A stretch of 64,000 bases of DNA from Legionella erythra (lineage in GTDB: Bacteria; Pseudomonadota; Gammaproteobacteria; Legionellales; Legionellaceae), in the NCBI RefSeq assembly GCF_001467615.1, contig NZ_LNYA01000034.1, positions 64,000 to 127,999 on the forward strand, written 5' to 3'. Of this stretch, positions 1 to 8,859 are shown piece by piece. Position numbers and translations under genes: made by a program. The notes under the pieces were generated by a model. That model was not told the origin of the DNA. It searched no databases and worked only from the letters and a program-made list of their open reading frames with translations. Position 1 is the stretch's first letter; each line of letters opens with the position of its first letter.

Positions 1-18
1 GAAAAAGGGTGATGCTCC

Positions 19-1956
19 ATGACATTAACCAAAAAAATGGCTTTGGGTGTTTTAGGCTTACTCCTGATTATCTTTATCGGGACATTCCTAATCACGTTTA
101 ATAATGAAAGGAATTTCTTTATTCAACAAATGAACAGCAATGCGCAGGATACTGCTACCTCTCTCGGCCTGTCCCTGTCGCATGGTCTTTATACCAAAGA
201 CAAAGCCTCAGTGCTTGCCATGGTCGAAGCGGTGTTTGATCGAGGGTATTTCGCCATGATCGAAGTCCGCAACATCCGGGGCGAATTGCTGGTGGCCCGT
301 TACGCGCCAAAACGCAAACGGTCAGCGCCAGACTGGTTTCATGAGTTAATTCAATGGCCGTCTACGGTACAATCGGCCACGGTCATGCATGGTTGGCATC
401 AGGTCGGTGAGGTGCTGGTCAACAGTGATACCGGCTATGCTGTGGATGCGTTGTGGTTAAATACCATGGATTTATCCATTTGGTATGGCCTTTTTGTGGC
501 CTTGTCCCTGTTCATTGTGTACTGGTTCATCCGTTGGTTGCTAAAGCCGTTGAAGCGCTTAACACGGCAGGCGGAAGCCATAGGCGAAAAGGAATTTCCC
601 ATAGAAACCACCATCCCCAGCACGAAAGAATTGAAAAAAGTGACCTTGGCGATGAATCAGATGGTGACGCGCATCAAGAAAATTTTTAATGATCAATTGC
701 AGCAGATGGAAACACTAAGGCACCAATCGTTTCAGGATTCATTAACGGGCCTCGGCAACCGGCGCTATTTTCTGCAGCAGCTTTCGGCGCTGCTTAATCA
801 TGATGAAGAGTTCGCGCCGGGTTTTGTGATTTTGGTGGTCATTGATGGCTTGGATAAATTGAACCATGATGCCGGGTATCAGCAGGGAGATAATGTGGTT
901 AAACAGGTGGCCAAAGCCTGTAGAGGCTTTTGGAAAGAAAGTGCATCCACCTTGATTGCGCGTATCGGGGGCAGCAGTTTTGCTATTTTGGTTAAAGAGA
1001 ATGATGCCGCGCATTTTGTCAATCAGTGTGATAGTTTCAATCAAATGCTGCAAACCCTGTTGACCCCGGAATTTGGCTGCCGTTTGGTGCTTGCGGCTAC
1101 CTCCTATCAATTGCATCAGACGCCGCGTACGCTGCTCTCGGAGGTGGATCACGTGTTAATGACTGCGAGAGAAGCAGCCGATGGACTGGCCTACAGCGAT
1201 AATTTGCCGGCTCATAATCCAGCCAATATTGCCAGGGATGATTTATTAGAGGCGATAACCAAGCGGCAACTGGTGCTTTTTGGGCAGGCGGTAACCAATG
1301 GCGAAAGGATGCTGCACCAGGAAATTTTTGTGCGCATGGCTTTAGGTGATGAATTAATCAGCGCCGGTTACTTCATGCCCTTGGCTATCCGCAATGGACT
1401 CGCACCCCAGATTGATCAATTTGTTTTGGAAGACGTGATAAGCAAAGGCTTGCTTAATACGCATGACATCGCCTTGAATATTACTGAAACCACGGTGATT
1501 GATGAGGACGTACGAAAACAATACCTTAAACAACTGGCGCAAATTCCCTCCCATCTGCTTGAAAAGTTGAATATTGAATTCAACGAGCTCATCGTATTGA
1601 ACCATTTTAGTCAGGTTATGGTCTTCGTTAAAAGCCTGCAGAAGTTGGGTGTCCAGATCGGTGTTGATCAGGTCGGGATTCATTTTTCACCCATGCACTA
1701 CCTGAATCAGTTGCCGCTGAACTACCTTAAATTACACGGCAGTCTGATTCAGGATATTCAGGAAAACCAGAACAAGCAATTTTTTATACATTATTTCAAT
1801 GAAATGGCCAATACCCTGGATATCCGCGTGATAGCGACCCAAATCGAATCCGACAAGCAGTGGCTGACATTAAAAAGCCTGAATCTGCATTGGGGACAGG
1901 GCCAATATTTAGGCTCGGTTCATCCGGTGGCGGCTAAAAAAGCAGGGAGTGTTTAA
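19..1956 (+). CDS. lapD: LapD-like c-di-GMP receptor (degenerate GGDEF/EAL)
   Basis: Inner-membrane c-di-GMP effector of 645 aa that in the Lap system sequesters the periplasmic protease LapG. Two membrane segments (about residues 8-27 and 150-172) flank a periplasmic LapD/MoxY-type domain, followed by HAMP, GGDEF and EAL domains. The GGDEF active site reads GGSSF (residues 317-321) and the EAL site reads EIFVR (435-439). The DDFGTG and AEGVE signatures are also lost, so it should bind rather than make or cut c-di-GMP. It lies 70 bp upstream of an adhesin carrying a LapG-type cleavage site. A reading frame seems to end just before its start, and lapG may be that gene outside the window, which is inference. 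Confidence 0.88.
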   Translation: MTLTKKMALGVLGLLLIIFIGTFLITFNNERNFFIQQMNSNAQDTATSLGLSLSHGLYTKDKASVLAMVEAVFDRGYFAMIEVRNIRGELLVARYAPKRKRSAPDWFHELIQWPSTVQSATVMHGWHQVGEVLVNSDTGYAVDALWLNTMDLSIWYGLFVALSLFIVYWFIRWLLKPLKRLTRQAEAIGEKEFPIETTIPSTKELKKVTLAMNQMVTRIKKIFNDQLQQMETLRHQSFQDSLTGLGNRRYFLQQLSALLNHDEEFAPGFVILVVIDGLDKLNHDAGYQQGDNVVKQVAKACRGFWKESASTLIARIGGSSFAILVKENDAAHFVNQCDSFNQMLQTLLTPEFGCRLVLAATSYQLHQTPRTLLSEVDHVLMTAREAADGLAYSDNLPAHNPANIARDDLLEAITKRQLVLFGQAVTNGERMLHQEIFVRMALGDELISAGYFMPLAIRNGLAPQIDQFVLEDVISKGLLNTHDIALNITETTVIDEDVRKQYLKQLAQIPSHLLEKLNIEFNELIVLNHFSQVMVFVKSLQKLGVQIGVDQVGIHFSPMHYLNQLPLNYLKLHGSLIQDIQENQNKQFFIHYFNEMANTLDIRVIATQIESDKQWLTLKSLNLHWGQGQYLGSVHPVAAKKAGSV

Positions 1957-2026
1957 TAAATGACCAAATGGCCTGTGGATAGACTATATTAATAAAGTAA
2001 CTGCTGCTTTTTAAGGTTTATCACAC

Positions 2027-5000
2027 ATGGTTGTACAGACTGCATCCGGAGTGGTTCAGGGACTCGAAGGCATTCTGATAAAACATTCAGGTAATGGACA
2101 AAACGAACTGGTCAGGCTGGGTACCCCGTTTCATGAAGGGGATACCCTGGTCCTTTTGAGCGGTAATGCCTACATTCATTTGTTGACTGAAGATTTTCCC
2201 ACGGCGCTATCGCTTAATCAGCCGCTGCATATTGATGGCATTTCCCCCTTGTTGAAAACGGGGACTTCTGAATCCCTGATAGGAGATATCATCGATGAGG
2301 CCCTGGCGAAAGGCATTGATCCAGCGTTTATTCTTGAGGCATTGGCAGAAACTGCTGCCGGTCAGGAGCTTTTGGGCGAAGGCGGTCATTTCTTTATTCT
2401 TGATCCCATGTATGGCTTAGGCGCGGTAACCGCGGGCTATCCCACCATTGGCGTCGGTTTTGACAGCATGGGACGGGAGGATTATGTTACCCTGTTTGAT
2501 GCAGATGATTTAATCAGCGACGTGGGCATTCCTGGATTACCACCCGGCGGTGAATTACCGCCTCCCTTTGTAATCGCTGCCACGCCAGTGGTCGTTGATG
2601 AGACGGCCGGTTTACAAACTGTGGTGCAGGGGTGGCAGTCCAATACGCCAAGCAGCGCCATCAGCGATGTGCAACTTAAAGCTGCAGATGGCCATTCAGC
2701 CGTCTGGGATTCGCAAACCGCGACACTGACAGCCACAGACGGTACATGGGCAATTATTGTGCATCCACCCGGTGCAGGAGTGGGTATTACTCTCGAATTC
2801 AAGCAGTTAATTCCGGTACAACACGCCAACGCTAATGATCCCAATGACTTTATCACTGTTCCGGTTATCATGACCGCTACCCGTGAAGCGGATGGCGCCA
2901 AGGCCAGTTGCGATTTTACCGTGACCATTTTTGATGACGGGCCCCGAATTGTGGGCACAGGGGAGCAGGACATCCTGCGGCTGAATGTCGATGAGAGTTT
3001 TATCCCCACGCAGGGTGCGGTGGATACGGCCGATTTTGCGCTTGCGTTTGCCAATCATTTTGATTTTGGCATGGACAATACCGCGGCGCATCCCGGGCAT
3101 CTGGTTTATTCACTGGGTCTTGAAAGCAATCAGGCCGGTTCGGGTTTGTACACCGTTGATAACCAGGCCCCGCAGGGTAAAGGCATTGAAATTCAACTGG
3201 TTGACAATCAGGGCGTTATACGCGGCATGGCCAATGGCCTCGAATATTTCACGATAAGCGTCGATGCCGTTACGGGCGTGGTGACGTTTACGCAAAACTT
3301 GTCTGTCTGGCATGGTGATACGCTCAATCCCAATGATTTATCCAGTTTAATCACCGAACAGGTCAACGATTTATTTATCCGGGCCACCGCCATCGATGGC
3401 GACGGCGATGCGGTCAGCGACATCATTGGTTTGGGCAATGGCATTTTCTCCATCAATGATGATGGACCCACCATTAGCATCGATGCCATGCAAACAGTAC
3501 CGCAGTTGGCTGTGGATGAAACCCAACTGGCCGTATCTGCTTCTGCATCGGCCGATTACAGCCCGATTTTTGATATTAATCCAGGTGAAGACGGCTTAGG
3601 CCAGGTCGATTATTCATTGTCTGTGAATACGGCCAATGGCACGGGATCAGGCCTGTATGCCGTGGATTCGTCACAACCCCAGGGCAGGGGCGATGAAATT
3701 CGTTTGGAACAGCTCAATGCCAATACCGTTGAAGGCAAGCTCAATGGCGAGCTATATTTTACCATTGCTATTGATAGTCAGACGGGCGTGGTGACCTTCA
3801 CACAGTACATCAATGTCTGGCATGCGGATACCAGTAATCCTGATGACGCCTCAACCCTCAATGCTGCAATAGGCAGCCTCGCTGTGGTCGCTACCGTCAC
3901 GGATGCCGATGGTGACCAGGCTCAAAGCACAGTCGATGTCAGCCAGGGATTTTTCGCCATTGATGACGATGGTCCACGGTTAACCAATCAGAGCGATACC
4001 GCACAAGTGGTCAATGAGGATGCTTTACCCCAGGGGAATGCTGATGCGGTGCAAACACTGACAGTCAGCGGCTCCCTGGATAGCCTTGTTGATTTTGGGG
4101 CGGACCATGCGAGTGGTTTTGAATTAAACGCGAATTTTGCCGACATTCTTGAGGGGATGGGATTGACATCCAATGGTGAACCCCTCAGTTACACGTCCTT
4201 CCAGGCCGGCACAGAAACAAGCCTTGAAGCGCTGAACCCGGGTGGTGAGACACTATTCAATTTTACCTTTGATCAGGCAACAGGCCATTACACGTTCAAT
4301 CTGATGGGGCCGCTTGATCATCCCTCGCCGCCAGTCGCCACCGATGATGACACGCAATCCTTAGCCATTAACCTCGGTGCCGTGCTTAATGCCGTGGATG
4401 GTGATGGTGATTCCGTGTCGTTGGATGGCCGTTTTGCCATCAATGTGCAGGATGATCTGCCGATTGCGGTTAATGATTGTGCTCCGGTGACTGAACCTGT
4501 GGCTAATTTAAATATCTACTACGTGGTGGATGTCTCTGGCAGTATGGGTGAACCCATTGTCACGGATGAGGGTTTGACAACCCGACTGGCTTTAGCCCGG
4601 GACGCGTTGGTTAACCTGACCAATCAATATGCCGATTACAATGGGACGGTTATTATTACCATCGTGCCCTTTGCTTCAGGATCGAATAATTCCGGAGCCT
4701 TTGCGACCGAAAAATTTGATATTTTAAACGGTGAACTTGATGACGCGCTGAATTTTATCAGTGGCCTGGATGTCAGTGAAAATCCAATCCCGGGATCGGC
4801 TACGGAATACAATGACGCGCTGAATGTTACGCGTGGATTACTTGAATCAGACATTGCCGTGACCTCACCCATCTCTGATTACCAACATGTGGTGTATTTC
4901 CTGTCCGATGGTGTTCCGAACCCGCCCAATGCTGGTGCACCGGCGAGCTGGCAATCGTTTGTTGACAACAATGACATCAATGTGATTCCGGTCGGCATTG

Positions 5001-7192
5001 GCCAGTTTAATCCCGGCCCGCTCGCTGCTGTGGGGAATAGCGGCGATGAAATCATTCAGGTGCTGGACCCTACCGATCTGGATGCCACCCTGCAGCAGCA
5101 ATTAAACAATGCCGTCACCGGCAACGTGCTTGCCAATGATGCATTTGGCGGCGATGGCCCGCATGATCAACGCATTATATCCATTACCCTCGACAATCAG
5201 ACGTATCATGTCGATGATCCAGGCGTTGTGAATAACGAATTGACCGTGTTTGACGCACTCGGCGGTGAATTGACCTTTAATTTTGCGACAGGTGACTACA
5301 CTTACATTGCAGCCAATGTAAACCAGGATGAGCAAATCCAGATAGGATACACCATCCAGGATGCTGACGGCGATCAAGACAATGCCATACTGACCATTAA
5401 AATCGATAATGTGGAGCCCCCCGAGGTTACACTGCTCACCAAAACCATCGAATTTACCCGGACTGAGCAGGGGCAGCAGCCCTACGGCGATGCTGAAGTG
5501 GCCGAGTATTTATTATTGCAGGCCTTGGGCCGCGAAGGGCAGGTGGTCAATGTTCCGGTCAATGGCGTTGATTTAACCAACACCCTCATTGAAATACCAA
5601 CGCCTGTGCAAGTCAAATTCATTTCTGAAGGTGCTGGCCACCAGAATATGGTGGGCTATTACCTTTATGATGCTGCTGGAAACATTATTGCCAATTCCGC
5701 TGGTCTTATCTGGCTTGATGCGTCCGCAGTCGTGACATCCGGTGTGGGCGGCACGAATTTAATCGAAAATACCGTCAATGCCTTTGGTTTAAATCAATCC
5801 GACACGTTTAATATCCCGACCATACCAGCCGGGCAAGGTATTGGATTTTTCCTGATTGAGGACGGTGCTGATTTGGATAGGAACGGCGTGAACAACGTCA
5901 ATGCCGTGACCATTAAAAATTTAGTGACAAGCCAGGGCATCACCTCCATAGACAATTTAAACAACCAGGTTTCCATTGACAATGGGCGCGTGAAAGTCGG
6001 CAATACTGAACTCATTGGCAATGTGTATTTCAGCCACGATAAAAGCTTAAACACCGATGCCGCGTCTTTTCCGGCAGGGCATGCCTTAAGCGGTGTGACG
6101 TTTGATCAGCAAGACCCAGCACTTCTTGCGTATACGGGGTTGCTGATTGTCGGTTTTGAAGATTTACAAAATGGCGGTGACCGCGATTACAATGACATTA
6201 TTTTCAGCGTCGATCTGGGAGCCAATATTCAAAACCTGACGACTGGCAGTGCGGCGATAGTAGAGTCAGTCAGCGATGCGGACAGCGCGTTCTTAAGTAA
6301 AGCGGTGGTAAGCAGCAGCGATTTCATTGCCGGTGACGCCATTAACCTCGTATCGACTGCCGATGTTGTTTTCAATATGGGGCTGGGGCAGGTCACCATT
6401 ACCTATGGCGGTGACGATTACGTGTTGCAATTTGAGGATTTCGGTACCGGGAATAATTATGCCTATGTCTTTACGGCGTTAAATCCCACCCAGCTCGTGC
6501 CGGTTGGCGCTTATGAGCTTATGCTTAAAACCTTAACCTTCACCCCGGTAGCCAGTGAAGCCAGTGAAGGGGTGGTCCGGCATGTGCAGGTATCCGTGAC
6601 CGATGACACCGGGTTGGTCGATACCTCCGTTACCCAATTTGGCGTGCAGATTAATGATACCTTGCCCATCAACCTCATTGAGTTTAATGCTCAGGGGCAT
6701 TTTGATTTTGGTGCCGGTAATGACGTGGTGTTGATTCCCGATACCATGGATGGTTTGGGCAAGGTCAGCGGCAATCAGGGAATCGATACGGTGCAATTTA
6801 ATCAAAATGGCATGCAAGTGAGTGCTCAGGAAATTAATGCGCATTTTGATACCGGTTGGGAAACCGTTGATATGACGGGCCAGGGTCAAAATACCATAAG
6901 CCTGACGCTGGATTCCGTGCTGGCGCTGTCGTCCGGCAGTGAACTGAATCTTGAGTTAAATGATGGAACCCAGGTTTCCGTTCTGCAAATCAAGGCGGAT
7001 GGCGGAGCGGCGGCGGATACCATTAATCTCCACAGTGCGGATGTTGAAGATGTTTCGAATTTGTTGACGGCGCCCGCACCGGGTGAGCAGTTATTTAAAC
7101 TCACTAATGCAGCCGCTACCCAGGAAGCCTACGTCCATATCGTCAGCCCAACGCAGGAATTGCCGCAGGTGAATGTAACGGAAGGGGGCTAG
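2027..7192 (+). CDS. LapA-type retained adhesin with VWA domain
   Basis: Type I-secreted surface adhesin of 1721 aa. The N-terminal retention module ends in a TAAG di-alanine motif (residues 109-112, bases 2351-2362), the consensus LapG cleavage site, at the position usual for LapA. Repeated Ig-like T1SS-adhesin modules of about 165 residues follow (roughly 317-480, 490-650, 660-815). Next come a von Willebrand A domain with MIDAS motif DVSGS (from D835), a cadherin-like TGNVLAND segment, a DUF4114-like domain (GGDRDYND near 1385) and a C-terminal secretion region with one RTX-like GAGNDVV stretch. It is short for LapA and has almost no RTX nonapeptides. LapD is encoded directly upstream. Transporter genes are not in the window. 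Confidence 0.85.
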   Translation: MVVQTASGVVQGLEGILIKHSGNGQNELVRLGTPFHEGDTLVLLSGNAYIHLLTEDFPTALSLNQPLHIDGISPLLKTGTSESLIGDIIDEALAKGIDPAFILEALAETAAGQELLGEGGHFFILDPMYGLGAVTAGYPTIGVGFDSMGREDYVTLFDADDLISDVGIPGLPPGGELPPPFVIAATPVVVDETAGLQTVVQGWQSNTPSSAISDVQLKAADGHSAVWDSQTATLTATDGTWAIIVHPPGAGVGITLEFKQLIPVQHANANDPNDFITVPVIMTATREADGAKASCDFTVTIFDDGPRIVGTGEQDILRLNVDESFIPTQGAVDTADFALAFANHFDFGMDNTAAHPGHLVYSLGLESNQAGSGLYTVDNQAPQGKGIEIQLVDNQGVIRGMANGLEYFTISVDAVTGVVTFTQNLSVWHGDTLNPNDLSSLITEQVNDLFIRATAIDGDGDAVSDIIGLGNGIFSINDDGPTISIDAMQTVPQLAVDETQLAVSASASADYSPIFDINPGEDGLGQVDYSLSVNTANGTGSGLYAVDSSQPQGRGDEIRLEQLNANTVEGKLNGELYFTIAIDSQTGVVTFTQYINVWHADTSNPDDASTLNAAIGSLAVVATVTDADGDQAQSTVDVSQGFFAIDDDGPRLTNQSDTAQVVNEDALPQGNADAVQTLTVSGSLDSLVDFGADHASGFELNANFADILEGMGLTSNGEPLSYTSFQAGTETSLEALNPGGETLFNFTFDQATGHYTFNLMGPLDHPSPPVATDDDTQSLAINLGAVLNAVDGDGDSVSLDGRFAINVQDDLPIAVNDCAPVTEPVANLNIYYVVDVSGSMGEPIVTDEGLTTRLALARDALVNLTNQYADYNGTVIITIVPFASGSNNSGAFATEKFDILNGELDDALNFISGLDVSENPIPGSATEYNDALNVTRGLLESDIAVTSPISDYQHVVYFLSDGVPNPPNAGAPASWQSFVDNNDINVIPVGIGQFNPGPLAAVGNSGDEIIQVLDPTDLDATLQQQLNNAVTGNVLANDAFGGDGPHDQRIISITLDNQTYHVDDPGVVNNELTVFDALGGELTFNFATGDYTYIAANVNQDEQIQIGYTIQDADGDQDNAILTIKIDNVEPPEVTLLTKTIEFTRTEQGQQPYGDAEVAEYLLLQALGREGQVVNVPVNGVDLTNTLIEIPTPVQVKFISEGAGHQNMVGYYLYDAAGNIIANSAGLIWLDASAVVTSGVGGTNLIENTVNAFGLNQSDTFNIPTIPAGQGIGFFLIEDGADLDRNGVNNVNAVTIKNLVTSQGITSIDNLNNQVSIDNGRVKVGNTELIGNVYFSHDKSLNTDAASFPAGHALSGVTFDQQDPALLAYTGLLIVGFEDLQNGGDRDYNDIIFSVDLGANIQNLTTGSAAIVESVSDADSAFLSKAVVSSSDFIAGDAINLVSTADVVFNMGLGQVTITYGGDDYVLQFEDFGTGNNYAYVFTALNPTQLVPVGAYELMLKTLTFTPVASEASEGVVRHVQVSVTDDTGLVDTSVTQFGVQINDTLPINLIEFNAQGHFDFGAGNDVVLIPDTMDGLGKVSGNQGIDTVQFNQNGMQVSAQEINAHFDTGWETVDMTGQGQNTISLTLDSVLALSSGSELNLELNDGTQVSVLQIKADGGAAADTINLHSADVEDVSNLLTAPAPGEQLFKLTNAAATQEAYVHIVSPTQELPQVNVTEGG

Positions 7193-7207
7193 GGTTAATC
7201 ATCGGCG

Positions 7208-8140
7208 CTAAGGCAAGGCAAAATGCCAGTTCATGGCTTTGGATAACCCTTCCAGCATGATTTCGCCGCGGATGCTATTGCCTTTCTGATTGACGCGGGG
7301 GCTTAAGACGGCAATCCCCGCTTTTCCGGGCACTGAGGCAATGGTGTAACCGGAGACGCCGCTTTTCGCCGGCATGCCGGTGCGTACCATGTGCGTGCCG
7401 GTTTCATCATAAAGGCCGCAGGTAGCCATAATCGCCAAGGTGATTTTGCAGGTTTCAAGTGAGATGACCTGTTCATCCGTTTCGGGGTTACGTCCCCCAT
7501 TGGCCAGGACGGTCGGTAAAAACAGCATCTGTTCAAGCATGGCTTCATAAGAGCACAACGCGAAATACAAATCCAGGGTTTCAATCACGTTCGTGCCGAG
7601 ATTGTTGCGGCTTTTCAGCAGATAAGCCAAGGAACGGTTGCGGTCGCCCGTGCGTTTTTCCGAAGCAAACACCAGCGGGTTCATCGTCAAGCGTTGATTA
7701 AATAGCTTCTGAATCCAGTGTTCAAGCCAGGCGAATTGCTGTTCGCCTGTGCCGGGGATACGCGAACAAAGGGTAATGGCGCCGGCATTGAGCATGGGGT
7801 TGGATGGCTTGGGACCAAATTGCTCCAGGCGGGTAATGGAGGCGAAATCATCGCCGGATGGTTCCACCTTAACCCATTCAAAGACTTGTTCAAAACCAAA
7901 TTCTTCGAGCAGGCCAATTAAGGGCACCATTTTACCGGTGCTTTGCAGCGTCACGGGCTTAAGCGGGTGATTGCTGTAAGATAAAGAGGGTTCTCCCAGG
8001 GGCTGGACGGCAATAGCCGTTAAATCCTGGTTTACATTGGCAAGCTCGGGGATATAGTCGGCTGTTTTTCCTTCCTGGTTCAATTCGGCCTGATGAACCA
8101 GTTCTTCCAAGAGCTTGATAGTAATCAATTTTGTTGTCAT
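7208..8140 (-). CDS. glsA: Glutaminase
   Basis: Serine-dependent beta-lactamase-fold glutaminase (EC 3.5.1.2) that hydrolyses L-glutamine to glutamate and ammonia in the cytosol. At 310 aa it has the usual family length. The catalytic S-x-x-K motif lies in STGKMVPL near residue 67. Other family blocks are PSNPMLNAGAI, the NGGRNPETDE region and the C-terminal SGVSGYTIASVPGKAG loop. It converges on the adhesin gene, leaving only 15 bp, and diverges from the pseudopilin gene across about 200 bp that must hold both promoters. No operon partner. Confidence 0.93.
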   Translation of the reverse strand: MTTKLITIKLLEELVHQAELNQEGKTADYIPELANVNQDLTAIAVQPLGEPSLSYSNHPLKPVTLQSTGKMVPLIGLLEEFGFEQVFEWVKVEPSGDDFASITRLEQFGPKPSNPMLNAGAITLCSRIPGTGEQQFAWLEHWIQKLFNQRLTMNPLVFASEKRTGDRNRSLAYLLKSRNNLGTNVIETLDLYFALCSYEAMLEQMLFLPTVLANGGRNPETDEQVISLETCKITLAIMATCGLYDETGTHMVRTGMPAKSGVSGYTIASVPGKAGIAVLSPRVNQKGNSIRGEIMLEGLSKAMNWHFALP

Positions 8141-8338
8141 AGGACCCTTGAGATCGAAAAATCAGCCATTATGCTAAATTTAGCACAGTAAAACAAATTA
8201 ATTTTCATTGCGTTTTATATTTCGACATGCCGGGACGATAAGCCGTCAGGTGCTGAGATATTGTGCTATTATTTAACTTGTTGAGGAGAAAATAATCAAA
8301 AAAACGGTTTAAGTCATCGCATTGAAATAAGGTATGGG

Positions 8339-8845
8339 ATGCTAAAAACAAAATTGGGTTTACTGCAAGTCAGAGCATTGACATGGCCTAAATTCAATAA
8401 AAAACAAGGCTACACACTGTTTGAGCTGATGCTCGCCGCCGGCATAGTCGGCGTTTTGTCGGTCATTTTTATTCCCGGTTATTACCGCTATGTGACGCGG
8501 GTGAACATGACCACGGCCACCGCGGATATTAAAACGGTGGAAATGGCCATTGAAAAATATTACGGTGAAAATAATCAATATCCCCCTAATCTGGCTACCC
8601 TGGGCATCAATCTGCGCGACCCCTGGGGAAACCCCTATCGTTACCTCAATATTTTAAATGGCGGTCCATCAGCAAAAGGGATGGCCAGAAAAGATAAAAA
8701 TCTCGTTCCGATTAATTCCGACTATGATTTATATAGCAGCGGTGAAGACGGTGCTTCCGTTTCTCCCTTGACCGCTAAGGCCAGTCAGGATGATGTAGTG
8801 CGGGCGAATAATGGAGCCTACATTGGCCCTGCCGCTGATTATTAA
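8339..8845 (+). CDS. GspG-like type II secretion/type IV pseudopilin
   Basis: Prepilin-like protein of 168 aa. A basic leader ends at G24, followed by Y25-T-L-F-E29, so the prepilin peptidase site has the obligatory Glu at +5 and Tyr instead of the usual Phe at +1. About 20 hydrophobic residues follow. The C-terminal half has the GspG signature DPWGNPY and a YDLYSSGEDG block like the calcium-binding loop of major pseudopilins. No other secretion genes are nearby, so it is an orphan or accessory pseudopilin. It lies 14 bp upstream of a GGDEF/EAL gene and is probably cotranscribed with it. An alternative TTG start at 8378 would shorten the leader to a more typical 11 residues. Confidence 0.8.
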   Translation: MLKTKLGLLQVRALTWPKFNKKQGYTLFELMLAAGIVGVLSVIFIPGYYRYVTRVNMTTATADIKTVEMAIEKYYGENNQYPPNLATLGINLRDPWGNPYRYLNILNGGPSAKGMARKDKNLVPINSDYDLYSSGEDGASVSPLTAKASQDDVVRANNGAYIGPAADY

Positions 8846-8859
8846 GCAAGGATTAGCCG

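Noticed and set aside
2482..3054. 190-codon antisense ORF inside the adhesin
   Set aside because: Typical shadow of a Thr/Val/Asp-rich gene on the other strand.
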